Shown piece by piece: positions 23,395 to 31,303 of a DNA stretch of 64,000 bases. A program made the translations under genes and the position numbers. Source of the stretch: Sphingosinicella xenopeptidilytica (GTDB lineage Bacteria > Pseudomonadota > Alphaproteobacteria > Sphingomonadales > Sphingomonadaceae); the NCBI RefSeq assembly GCF_042676985.1, contig NZ_JBHTIK010000008.1, positions 62,001 through 126,000 on the forward strand, read 5' to 3'. Each line of letters opens with the position of its first letter. The stretch's first letter is position 1. The notes below the pieces were generated by a model that was not told the DNA's origin, did no database searches, and was given only the letters and a program-made list of their open reading frames with translations.

Positions 23395-26199
23395 ATGGGA
23401 CAGACTGTTATGCAGCCGCGTGCGCGGCAACGGGTTCGTGCGGGCATTTGGCAGCGGGGGCGCCGTCTGGCGGCAAAGGCCGCGCTGCTCTCCGCCGCGT
23501 TTCCGATGATGCCGGTTCAGGCGGCGCTTACGCAGGAAGCGGATTCCGGAAACGAAGACATCGTCGTCACGGCCTCGCGCATCATGCGCAGCGGCTTCAC
23601 CGCGCCGACGCCCACGACGATGCTCGATGTCGATAATATCGCGTTGCAGGGCGCATCGACGCTTGCCGAGGCGGTGAACCAGATCCCCTCGTTCCTGCCG
23701 AACACCACGCCGGCGACGGGCGGCAACAGCACCGCGACCTCGGGCGCCAACTTCCTGAACCTCCGCGGCATCGGGGCGCCGCGCACGCTGGTGCTGGTGA
23801 ACGGCCGCCGGTTCGTCCCCTCAGCGACGCAATCGACGATCGCGGGCACGGTGGACGTGAACCTGATCCCGCAGGGGCTGATCGACAGGGTCGAGGTCGT
23901 GACCGGCGGCGCCTCCGCCGCGTGGGGCTCGGACGCTGTCGCGGGCGTCGTCAACTTCATCCTCGACCGTGAGAAAACAGGTCTCGAACTCGGGCTGCAG
24001 GCCGGGATCAGCAGCCGCGGCGACAATGCGGAAACGCAGATCACGGCAAGCTGGGGCACCGATATCGCCGACGGTCGCGGGCATTTCGTGGTCTCGGGCG
24101 AATATTTCGACAGCCGCGGCATTCTGGACCAGCAGGACCGCAAATGGGGCGCCGAGGGCTGGCAGGTGTTCGTGAACCCGCTCTATACGCCCACGAACGG
24201 CGAGCCCGCGCGCATCCTTTCGCGTGATGTCCACCAATCGAACCGGACGGAAGGCGGGCTCATCGTCACGGCGGGGCCGCTGCGCTTCCTCCAGTTCGGA
24301 CCGGGCGGCACGGTCTCGCCGTTCACGACGGGCAGTTCTCTCGGCTCGACCTACATGGTCGGCGGAGACGGTATCAATCAGGGCAAATACATCTCGCTGG
24401 TGACACCGCACCGCCGGCGCAGCGTCTACGCAATGTTCGACTACGACATCGCCGACAATGTTCGCCTGTCGCTCGAAGGGTCCTATGCACGGTCCAGGAG
24501 CACCAACGCGACGACCGCGTCTTTCACCCTCTCGCCCTACACGATCTCGCAGCAGAACGCGTTCCTGCCGGACTCCGTTCGCAGCACGATGGAGACGAAC
24601 GGCATCACCCAGTTCCAGATGGGCCGGATCAACACCGATATCGGCTACATCACCACCGATCTCGATGGCGAAGTGTATCGCGCCGTCGCCTCGCTCGACG
24701 GCAATTTCGGCGATACCTGGCGCTGGTCGGCCTATTACACCTATGGCGAAACACGCCGCACCGACCGGTCGCTCGGCAATCTCGTCAACGCGCGGATGAC
24801 GGCGGCGATCGATTCGATCATCGATCCGCTGACCGAGCAGCCCGTCTGCCGGAGCCTCGCCACCAATCCGGGCTGCGTGCCCATCAATCTGTTCGGCTAC
24901 GGATCGCCTTCGGCCGCGGCGATCGATTACGTGACCGAGGATCAGGTCGTCGAATCGAAGATCCGCCAGCACGCTGCCGCGCTCGATTTTTCGGGTGAGC
25001 CCTTCTCGACATGGGCGGGGCCGGTGTCGCTGGCGTTCGGTCTCGAATATCGCCGCGAGTCGGTGAAATCGGTGGCCGACGCGATCTCGCAGGCGAACGG
25101 CTTCATGATCGGCAATCCCAAGAGCCTCGCGGGTCACTACGACGTGAAGGAGGCTTATGCCGAAGCGGTGGTGCCGCTGCTGAGCGACGCGCCGCTTGCC
25201 GAGCTTCTCGAACTGAACGGCGCGCTGCGCTACACGGACTACAGCACCGGCGCGAGCGTGACGACGTGGAAGATCGGCGGCACCTATGTGCCGACGAAGG
25301 GCATCAAGCTGCGCGGCACGCTCTCCCGCGATATCCGCGCCGCGAACCTCACCGAGCTGTTCAGCGTTTCCGGGCTCAGCTTCGCGAACATTCGCGATCC
25401 GCGCGACGGTTCATCGCCCTTCGTCAGCTCGCTGAGCGCGGGCAATCCGGGGCTCGCGCCGGAGAAGGCCGATACGTGGACGGCGGGCGTCGTGCTCGAA
25501 CCGGCGATGCTGCCGGGGCTTCGCCTCTCGGTCGATTACTACGACATCGACATCAGCGGCGCGATCGGCACGCTCACGACGCAGAACATCATCGATCGCT
25601 GCTTCACCGGCGGCAACGCGCAGCTCTGCGATCTCATCGAACTCAATCCCGACGACAGCATCCGGCACGTCAACAACTTCTTCGTCAACATCCAGACGGT
25701 GCAGACGCGGGGTGTCGACGCGGAACTCGCCTATCGCACCGCGATCGGATCGGACACGCTCAGCCTGCGCGTGCTCGCCACCTATGGCGCCGATCTCATC
25801 ACCGGCGACGGCATCACCTCGGTCGACCGTGCGGGGCAGGCGCAGGGAACCGGCGTGCCGCATTGGACGGGCATGGCGAACCTCGTCTACACGACCGGGC
25901 CGCTGTCGCTCGGGCTTTCGGGGCGCTATGTCGGCGGCGGCGTGTTCGACGTGACGTTCGGGCCGAACGACATCAACGACAACGACATCTCCAGCCGCTT
26001 CTACCTGAACCTCTCCGCATCGTACGAGATCGGCGAGGGTGACGGGTGGAAGATGGAACTCTACGGATCGGTGAAGAACCTGCTCGACAAGGATCCGCCC
26101 ATCGTCGGCTCGACCTTCCAGGCGCCGTTCGCGACCAACGGCGCGCTCTACGACATGGTCGGCCGCTATTTCACCGTGGGTGCGCGGATGAAGTTCTGA
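23395..26199 (+). CDS. TonB-dependent receptor (large, RGG/GAG-type plug)
   Basis: 934 residues. Outer-membrane receptor with signal sequence, TonB box DIVVTASRI, plug domain (NFLNLRGIGAPRTLVLVNGRRFVP, RVEVVTGGASAAWGSDAVAGVVNFIL) and a 22-strand barrel ending in VGARMKF, with the terminal aromatic residue. The LVLVNGRR and ASAAWGSDAVAG signatures are those of large receptors common in sphingomonads and often linked to peptides or glycans. ATG 23395 is preceded by AAGGGGGA; the frame upstream is not protein-like. Head of an apparent operon with the acylase at 26270 and divergent from the other acylase. Confidence 0.93.
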   Translation: MGQTVMQPRARQRVRAGIWQRGRRLAAKAALLSAAFPMMPVQAALTQEADSGNEDIVVTASRIMRSGFTAPTPTTMLDVDNIALQGASTLAEAVNQIPSFLPNTTPATGGNSTATSGANFLNLRGIGAPRTLVLVNGRRFVPSATQSTIAGTVDVNLIPQGLIDRVEVVTGGASAAWGSDAVAGVVNFILDREKTGLELGLQAGISSRGDNAETQITASWGTDIADGRGHFVVSGEYFDSRGILDQQDRKWGAEGWQVFVNPLYTPTNGEPARILSRDVHQSNRTEGGLIVTAGPLRFLQFGPGGTVSPFTTGSSLGSTYMVGGDGINQGKYISLVTPHRRRSVYAMFDYDIADNVRLSLEGSYARSRSTNATTASFTLSPYTISQQNAFLPDSVRSTMETNGITQFQMGRINTDIGYITTDLDGEVYRAVASLDGNFGDTWRWSAYYTYGETRRTDRSLGNLVNARMTAAIDSIIDPLTEQPVCRSLATNPGCVPINLFGYGSPSAAAIDYVTEDQVVESKIRQHAAALDFSGEPFSTWAGPVSLAFGLEYRRESVKSVADAISQANGFMIGNPKSLAGHYDVKEAYAEAVVPLLSDAPLAELLELNGALRYTDYSTGASVTTWKIGGTYVPTKGIKLRGTLSRDIRAANLTELFSVSGLSFANIRDPRDGSSPFVSSLSAGNPGLAPEKADTWTAGVVLEPAMLPGLRLSVDYYDIDISGAIGTLTTQNIIDRCFTGGNAQLCDLIELNPDDSIRHVNNFFVNIQTVQTRGVDAELAYRTAIGSDTLSLRVLATYGADLITGDGITSVDRAGQAQGTGVPHWTGMANLVYTTGPLSLGLSGRYVGGGVFDVTFGPNDINDNDISSRFYLNLSASYEIGEGDGWKMELYGSVKNLLDKDPPIVGSTFQAPFATNGALYDMVGRYFTVGARMKF

Positions 26200-26221
26200 T
26201 CCCGCCATCCTTCCGCTTCCG

Positions 26222-26248
26222 GCCCGGGCTGTTATAGACAGCCCGGGC
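26222..26248. terminator. Strong hairpin between receptor and acylase genes
   Basis: Perfect 11-bp stem GCCCGGGCTGT/ACAGCCCGGGC with the loop TATAG, 23 bases after the receptor stop and 22 bases before the acylase start. No T run follows on the plus strand, so it may be an mRNA processing or attenuation element that lowers expression of the downstream gene, instead of a full terminator. Confidence 0.55.
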
Positions 26249-26269
26249 GATACAAGGGGAGGACAGGGC

Positions 26270-28633
26270 TTGATCAGGCGACTTCGGGTATTCGCGGCGC
26301 TGGCCGTATCGCTTTCTGCAATTGCCGCACACGCCGGACCTGCCACCGAGACCGCGAAGGTCCGCGGCCTTAAAGCGCCCGCGGAGATCATCGTCGATCG
26401 CTGGGGGTTGGCGCATATCTATGCGGCAAACACGCACGACGCCTATTTCCTCCAGGGCTACAACGTCGCGCGCGATCGGCTGTGGCAGATCGACCTCTGG
26501 CGCAAGCGGGGCCTCGGCCTCCTGTCGGAAAGCTTCGGCGAAACGCATGTAGAGCAGGACCGCGCCGCGCGCCTGTTCCTCTATCGCGGCGACATGGCGA
26601 GTGAATGGCGCCGCTACGGGCCGGGCGCCAGGGACAATTACGAAGCCTTCGTCGCCGGCATCAATGCCTATGTCGACGCGGTGCGCGCGGGCACGAAACC
26701 GCTGCCGCGCGAGTTCGCGATTACCGACAGCCAGCCCGCGCGCTGGCGCGCCGAGGATGTCGTCCGCATCCGCACCCATGCGCTGGTGATGAATGCACGC
26801 TCCGAGGTTCAGCGCGCGCGCCTCGTCTGCAAGGGCGGGCTGGACGCGGCGCGCGCGACGCAGCGTCTCTATCCCGATCACACGCCGCAAGTGCCGGAGG
26901 GTCTCGATCCGTGCACGATCGATGCGAACGTCATGGACGACTACGCGCTCGCCACCGGCCCCGTGAACTTCGATGCGCTCACGAGAGTGGCGGAGGCGCT
27001 TCCCGATGATGTGAAGGACGGCTCCAACAACTGGGTGATCGCGGGATCACGCACCACGACCGGCCGGCCGATCCTCGCTAACGATCCGCACCGCGCGCTT
27101 ACCGTGCCGAGTCTGCGCTATGTCGTTCATATCGAGGCGCCGGGATTGTCGTTGATCGGCGCGGGCGAACCGGGGGTGCCCGGCATTTCCTTCGGCCACA
27201 ACGGCAAGGGCGCGTTCGGGCTCACCATCTTCAGCACGGATCAGGAAGACGTCTACGTCTACGAGACGCAGCCGGGCCGGGCGGACAGGTATCGCTATCG
27301 CGGACGGTGGGAAAAGATGCGCGTCGTCCGGGAAACGATCCCGGTGAAGGGTGGCAAAACGGTTGCCGTGGAATTGCCTTTCACCCGGCACGGCCCCGTC
27401 ATCCATCGCAGCGCCGAACGCAATCAGGCCTATGCGGTCCGCTCGGTCTGGTCCGAACCCGGTACCTCCGCCTATGCGGCAGCATCGTGGCTTGCGAACG
27501 CGGCGAGCTGGGAGGATTTCAGAACGGCTGCGGATCACTGGGGCACGCCGCCGCTCAACCTCATCTGGGCGGGGCCGGACGGCGCCATCGGCTGGACGGC
27601 CGCGGGCCTCGCGCCCGTGCGGCCGAACTGGGACGGGCTGATGCCGGTTCCGGGCGACGGGCGCTATGAATGGAACGGGTTCCATGCGCCGCGCAGCCTT
27701 CCGAGCGTGAAGGATCCCGCCGAGGGCTGGATCGCTACGGCGAACGAGCGCAACGTGCCGAAGGATTACCCGGCCGACGTGCCGCTCGGGTACGAATTCG
27801 CCGATCGCAGCCGCTACGAACGCCTTGCGCAGCTTTTCTCCCGCAGCGAGCGCGTCTCCGTCGCCGATGCTGCGGCGATGCAGATGGATATCCACGACCT
27901 CTCGGCGCTGCGTCTTCTGGCGCTGCTGAAAGACGTGAAGGGCTGGGACGCGGATAGCACGCAGGCGCTCGCCCTGCTGCGGAACTGGAACGGCGACATG
28001 CGCGCCGACAGTGCCGCCGCCGCGATCGCCGGCACCTGGCTCGCATCACACCTCGGCGCCGCGCTCGTTGCCCATGTTGTCGCGCCGGACGCGCAGCCTC
28101 TGGCGCCGCGCGTGGCGGCGGATGCCGCGCTCCACATCCTCGAAACGCGCGATGCTGTACTGGGGCCGGACGCTGCCGCCACGACGCAAACCGTGCTGCG
28201 GGAGAGCCTTTCCGCCACGCTCGGCGAACTGCATCGTCGGCTTGGGCCGCAGCTGGAAAGCTGGACGTGGGGCGGCGTGCACACACTCGAACTGAAGCCC
28301 CCCTTCGGCACGCTTCTCCGCGCCGACGAGTTCAAGGCGATGACGATCGGGCCGCACCCGGTGGGCGGTTCGGGAACGACGGTCGCGCTGGCGGCGCCGA
28401 ACAAGGATCTCACCGCCGTGCACGGCCCCTCCGTTCGCATCGTCATGGACGTCGGCGATTGGGACAAATCGGTTTTCATGAACATGCCCGGCCAGTCGGC
28501 GGATGCATCAAGCCCGCACTATGGGGACTTCCTGCCGGGATGGCTCGCAGGCGAATTTGCGCCGATGACCTACACGCGCCCGGCGGTCGAAAAGGTTGCC
28601 GAGCGTGTGATCAGCCTGACCCCCGGCCGCTGA
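26270..28633 (+). CDS. Penicillin acylase family Ntn hydrolase (copy 2)
   Basis: 787 residues. Signal peptide (VFAALAVSLSAIAAHA), then the family start LKAPAEIIVDRWGLAHIYAA and FLQGYNVARDRLWQIDLWR. The nucleophile is S252 in DGSNNWVIAGSRT, generated by autoproteolysis; RPILANDPHRALTVPSL follows. TTG start at 26270 with a GGGGAGG site. Same family as the 20686 gene but clearly diverged from it. Lies downstream of a TonB receptor and tail-to-tail with a D-amino-acid deacylase. Removal of an acyl side chain from an imported amide is the inferred role; acyl-homoserine lactone cleavage is an alternative. Confidence 0.88.
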   Translation: MIRRLRVFAALAVSLSAIAAHAGPATETAKVRGLKAPAEIIVDRWGLAHIYAANTHDAYFLQGYNVARDRLWQIDLWRKRGLGLLSESFGETHVEQDRAARLFLYRGDMASEWRRYGPGARDNYEAFVAGINAYVDAVRAGTKPLPREFAITDSQPARWRAEDVVRIRTHALVMNARSEVQRARLVCKGGLDAARATQRLYPDHTPQVPEGLDPCTIDANVMDDYALATGPVNFDALTRVAEALPDDVKDGSNNWVIAGSRTTTGRPILANDPHRALTVPSLRYVVHIEAPGLSLIGAGEPGVPGISFGHNGKGAFGLTIFSTDQEDVYVYETQPGRADRYRYRGRWEKMRVVRETIPVKGGKTVAVELPFTRHGPVIHRSAERNQAYAVRSVWSEPGTSAYAAASWLANAASWEDFRTAADHWGTPPLNLIWAGPDGAIGWTAAGLAPVRPNWDGLMPVPGDGRYEWNGFHAPRSLPSVKDPAEGWIATANERNVPKDYPADVPLGYEFADRSRYERLAQLFSRSERVSVADAAAMQMDIHDLSALRLLALLKDVKGWDADSTQALALLRNWNGDMRADSAAAAIAGTWLASHLGAALVAHVVAPDAQPLAPRVAADAALHILETRDAVLGPDAAATTQTVLRESLSATLGELHRRLGPQLESWTWGGVHTLELKPPFGTLLRADEFKAMTIGPHPVGGSGTTVALAAPNKDLTAVHGPSVRIVMDVGDWDKSVFMNMPGQSADASSPHYGDFLPGWLAGEFAPMTYTRPAVEKVAERVISLTPGR

Positions 28634-28667
28634 CCCCAGCTGCGGACTGGGGGCTGTTTCCGCAGCC

Positions 28668-30293
28668 CTATTTCTTGGACGGCACCGACCCGCGCGCAAC
28701 GAAGCGGCCCGGGGTCGCACCCGTGACCTTGCCGCCTTCCAGCACCGTTTCGCCGTTGACGACGACGGCGACCATGCCTTCGGCGCGGAGCGCCGGCCGC
28801 GCGTAGGTTGAACGGTCGGTGACCTTCGCCGGGTCGAAGACGGCGATATCGGCGACGAGACCGGGCTTCAGCAGGCCGCGATCCGTGAGGTTCAAATGCC
28901 TGGCGGGCAGGCTCGACATCTTCCGCACCGCCTCGGCAAGGGGGAACAGCTTCAAATCCCGGCTGTAGCGGCCGAGGACGCGGGCGAAGCTGCCCGTCGC
29001 GCGCGGATGATAGCCCATGGGGTCGATTTCGGCGCCCTCGGGCGCGCTGTAGCCGCCGTCGCTCGCGATCATCACCCACGGCTGCACCATGAGCTTCCGC
29101 ACGTCGGCCTCATCGATCGTCCCGAGCGTGATGAGCAGCGCGTCGGAGTGATCCTGGACGAGTCGGGCGACGAGATCGAACGGCTCCATCCCCCATGCCT
29201 TCGCCAGCAGCTCGATGTTCTGATCGACGAGTTCGGGCGCCCCCGGCGCATCGACGATGCGCATGTTGCCGTAGCCGACGGCCTTGACCCACGAGAAGCC
29301 GCCGGCTTCGCCGTGCTCGGTCAGTTCACGGACGGCGGCGCGCGTTGTCGGGTCCTTCAGCGCCGCGCGGACATCCGCCGCGGAGGGCATCTCCTTGCCG
29401 CCCGGCAGCACGAAGATGCCGGCAAGCGGCCCGGTGGCGGCTCCGTCGTAGGGATACTGGTCGGCAACCACCTCCTGCCCCGCTGCGCGCGCCTCTTCGA
29501 CCGCGGCGATCACGTCGCCGATGCGGCCCTTGTTGATCAGGCCCGTCGCCTTCAGATGCCCGAGCTTTGCCGGAATTCCGGCACGCTTTCCGATCTCGAT
29601 GGCTTCCTTCTCGGATTTCAGCATCTGCAGGGAAGGGTTGCGCGTGTGCGAATCGTAGGTGCCGCCGAACGGCTTCACGGCTTCCGCCAGCGCGACGACT
29701 TCATTCGTGTCGCTGAACATGCCGCCGTTGTACATCAGGCCGGTCGACAGGCCGACGCAGCCCATTTCCATGCCCTCGCGGACCAGCGCCGCCATGGCGG
29801 CGGTCTCTTCGGCATTCGCCGGGCGCTGGACGCCGGGCATGAGCTGGTCACGGATGCCGTTGTGTCCGACGTAGCAGGCGTAGTTGACGCCCGAGCCGCG
29901 CGCCTTCAACTGCGTCGTGCGCTGCCTGATGTTTTCCGGCGAATAATAACCGTCCGGCCCCATCACGATCGTCGTCACGCCCTGGAGGAGGTCCTGCTCG
30001 TCGATCATCGGTCCGGTGCGCTCTTCGAAGCCGAAATCGACATGGCTGTGCGCATCGATGAAGCCGGGGGTCACGGCAAGGCCGCGCGCTTCGATCACCT
30101 TTGCCGCGTTGCCGCGCACGCGCTTGCCCACGGCGGCGATCTTTCCGCCGCTGACGGCCACGTCGCCCACATAGCCCGGCTTGCCTGACCCATCGTAAAT
30201 CGTGCCGCCGCGAATGATGAGGTCATAGCTCTGTGCGGTGGCGGGGGTGGACAGCGCCACCATTCCCAGAAGCAGAAGTGCGGCTTTCGACAT
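28668..30293 (-). CDS. N-acyl-D-amino-acid deacylase (copy 2)
   Basis: 541 residues. Signal peptide MSKAALLLLGMVALSTPATAQ without a lipobox, so probably soluble in the periplasm, unlike the lipoprotein copy at 17166. Same metal-site pattern: GFIDAHSHVDF, CYVGHNGIRDQ, GHLKATG, ADQYPYDGAA and IASDGGYSAP. Start ATG 30293 has a GGGGAAGGG site; the open frame continues far upstream across the regulator gene but that part is not translated. Divergent from the second XRE-cupin regulator with an operator in between, so its control by that protein is likely. Confidence 0.9.
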   Translation of the reverse strand: MSKAALLLLGMVALSTPATAQSYDLIIRGGTIYDGSGKPGYVGDVAVSGGKIAAVGKRVRGNAAKVIEARGLAVTPGFIDAHSHVDFGFEERTGPMIDEQDLLQGVTTIVMGPDGYYSPENIRQRTTQLKARGSGVNYACYVGHNGIRDQLMPGVQRPANAEETAAMAALVREGMEMGCVGLSTGLMYNGGMFSDTNEVVALAEAVKPFGGTYDSHTRNPSLQMLKSEKEAIEIGKRAGIPAKLGHLKATGLINKGRIGDVIAAVEEARAAGQEVVADQYPYDGAATGPLAGIFVLPGGKEMPSAADVRAALKDPTTRAAVRELTEHGEAGGFSWVKAVGYGNMRIVDAPGAPELVDQNIELLAKAWGMEPFDLVARLVQDHSDALLITLGTIDEADVRKLMVQPWVMIASDGGYSAPEGAEIDPMGYHPRATGSFARVLGRYSRDLKLFPLAEAVRKMSSLPARHLNLTDRGLLKPGLVADIAVFDPAKVTDRSTYARPALRAEGMVAVVVNGETVLEGGKVTGATPGRFVARGSVPSKK

Positions 30294-30325
30294 GGTTTCC
30301 CTTCCCCGGATCGAATTTCCAATGC

Positions 30326-30340
30326 TTTCCGATATGGAAA
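30326..30340. promoter_or_regulatory. Operator TTTCC-N5-GGAAA
   Basis: Perfect palindrome TTTCCGATATGGAAA followed by CATT, between the deacylase (start 33 bases away) and the XRE-cupin gene (start 62 bases away). The same arrangement TTTCC-N5-AGAAACATT recurs at 31173 before the next receptor gene. Likely binding site of the regulator at 30402. Confidence 0.65.
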
Positions 30341-30401
30341 CATTGCGTCCTTGGCAAGCAGTTGCGATAAGTCCCTCCCAGTAGTCGAAACGGTGAGTAA
30401 G

Positions 30402-31067
30402 ATGATCGAGCAGGGTGGCCTGGGCCAGAAAATCAAGGCATTGCGGACGGCCCGCGGTATTCCCCTCAGCGTGATGAGCGAGCGCACGGGCTATTCCGTG
30501 TCGGCGCTTTCGAAGATGGAAAACGATCGCCTCGGCCTCACCTACGACAAGCTGACGAAGCTGACGGGCGCGCTCGGTGTCGATATCGGCAGCCTGTTCA
30601 CCGATACCGCGCAAACGGCGGTTCATGCCGGCGGCCGACGCAGTGTCGCGCGCAAGGGCGAGGGGCGCAACATCCAGACGGGAAGCTACGATTATCTGTA
30701 TGTCTCCCCGGAACTCAGTCGCAAGCGCATCGTGCCGATCAAGGGCCGTGTCCATGCCGCGACGCTGGAGGAATTCGGCCCGCTGATCCGCCACGAGGGC
30801 GAGGAATGGATCTACGTGCTCGACGGCGTGCTCGAAGTGCACAGCGAGTTCTACGAGCCGGAAATCCTCGAGTCCGGCGACAGCATCTACATCGACAGCC
30901 GCATGGGCCACGCCTATCTCTCGAAGACGCCGGGTGGCACGGAGATTATCGCCGTGTGTACTGAACAGACCGACAGCCTCTTCTATGGCGATCCGCCTGC
31001 CGAAGCCGTGCGCTCGACCGATGCTCCGGCAGCGAAGCCCCGCCGACGCAAACCGAAGACCCGCTGA
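30402..31067 (+). CDS. XRE family regulator with C-terminal cupin domain (copy 2)
   Basis: 221 residues. HTH at about residues 8-63 (LGQKIKALRTARGIPLSVMSERTGYSVSALSKMEN split over the first two helices and turn) and cupin at 125-205 (GEEWIYVLDGVLEVHSEFYEPE, DSRMGHAYLS). The C-terminus is a basic tail KPRRRKPKTR absent from copy 1. Start: ATG 30402, or GTG 30393; neither has a strong ribosome site. It is flanked by two copies of TTTCC-N5-RGAAACATT, one toward the deacylase and itself, one toward the TonB receptor at 31304. Confidence 0.9.
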   Translation: MIEQGGLGQKIKALRTARGIPLSVMSERTGYSVSALSKMENDRLGLTYDKLTKLTGALGVDIGSLFTDTAQTAVHAGGRRSVARKGEGRNIQTGSYDYLYVSPELSRKRIVPIKGRVHAATLEEFGPLIRHEGEEWIYVLDGVLEVHSEFYEPEILESGDSIYIDSRMGHAYLSKTPGGTEIIAVCTEQTDSLFYGDPPAEAVRSTDAPAAKPRRRKPKTR

Positions 31068-31149
31068 AGCGATAGACTCGACCGGCATCATCCGGGACCG
31101 CCACGGATGCCCTGGCGTTCGCCGACGTGTGCCCATTTTTCTGCGTGTC

Positions 31150-31220
31150 GTATGGAAAAGTTGTGCGATTAATTTCCAAAATAGAAACATTATTGACACA
31201 GAGTAGATGTTTGATAACTT
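31150..31220 (+). promoter_or_regulatory. Promoter and operator of the TonB receptor at 31304
   Basis: GTATGGAAAAG (31150-31160), then the palindrome TTTCCAAAATAGAAA with CATT (31173-31190), then a -35 TTGACA (31193-31198) and a -10 TAACTT (31215-31220) with a 16-base spacer. The operator touches the -35, which would suit either repression or class II activation by the XRE-cupin protein. An 80-base untranslated leader follows without a supported gene. Confidence 0.55.
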
Positions 31221-31303
31221 CAGGATGGGACTGGCCCGAATGGGCTTTGGGGCGTGGTGGTTCGCTGGAGGGCGATCCATTCGCAAATGTGGGGGAATGA
31301 CAG

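Noticed and set aside
23354..23509. Short upstream open frame overlapping the start of the TonB receptor at 23395
   Set aside because: It has a fair GAAGGA site, but the peptide is Arg/Gly-rich and the overlap with the receptor signal sequence makes it more likely to be chance.
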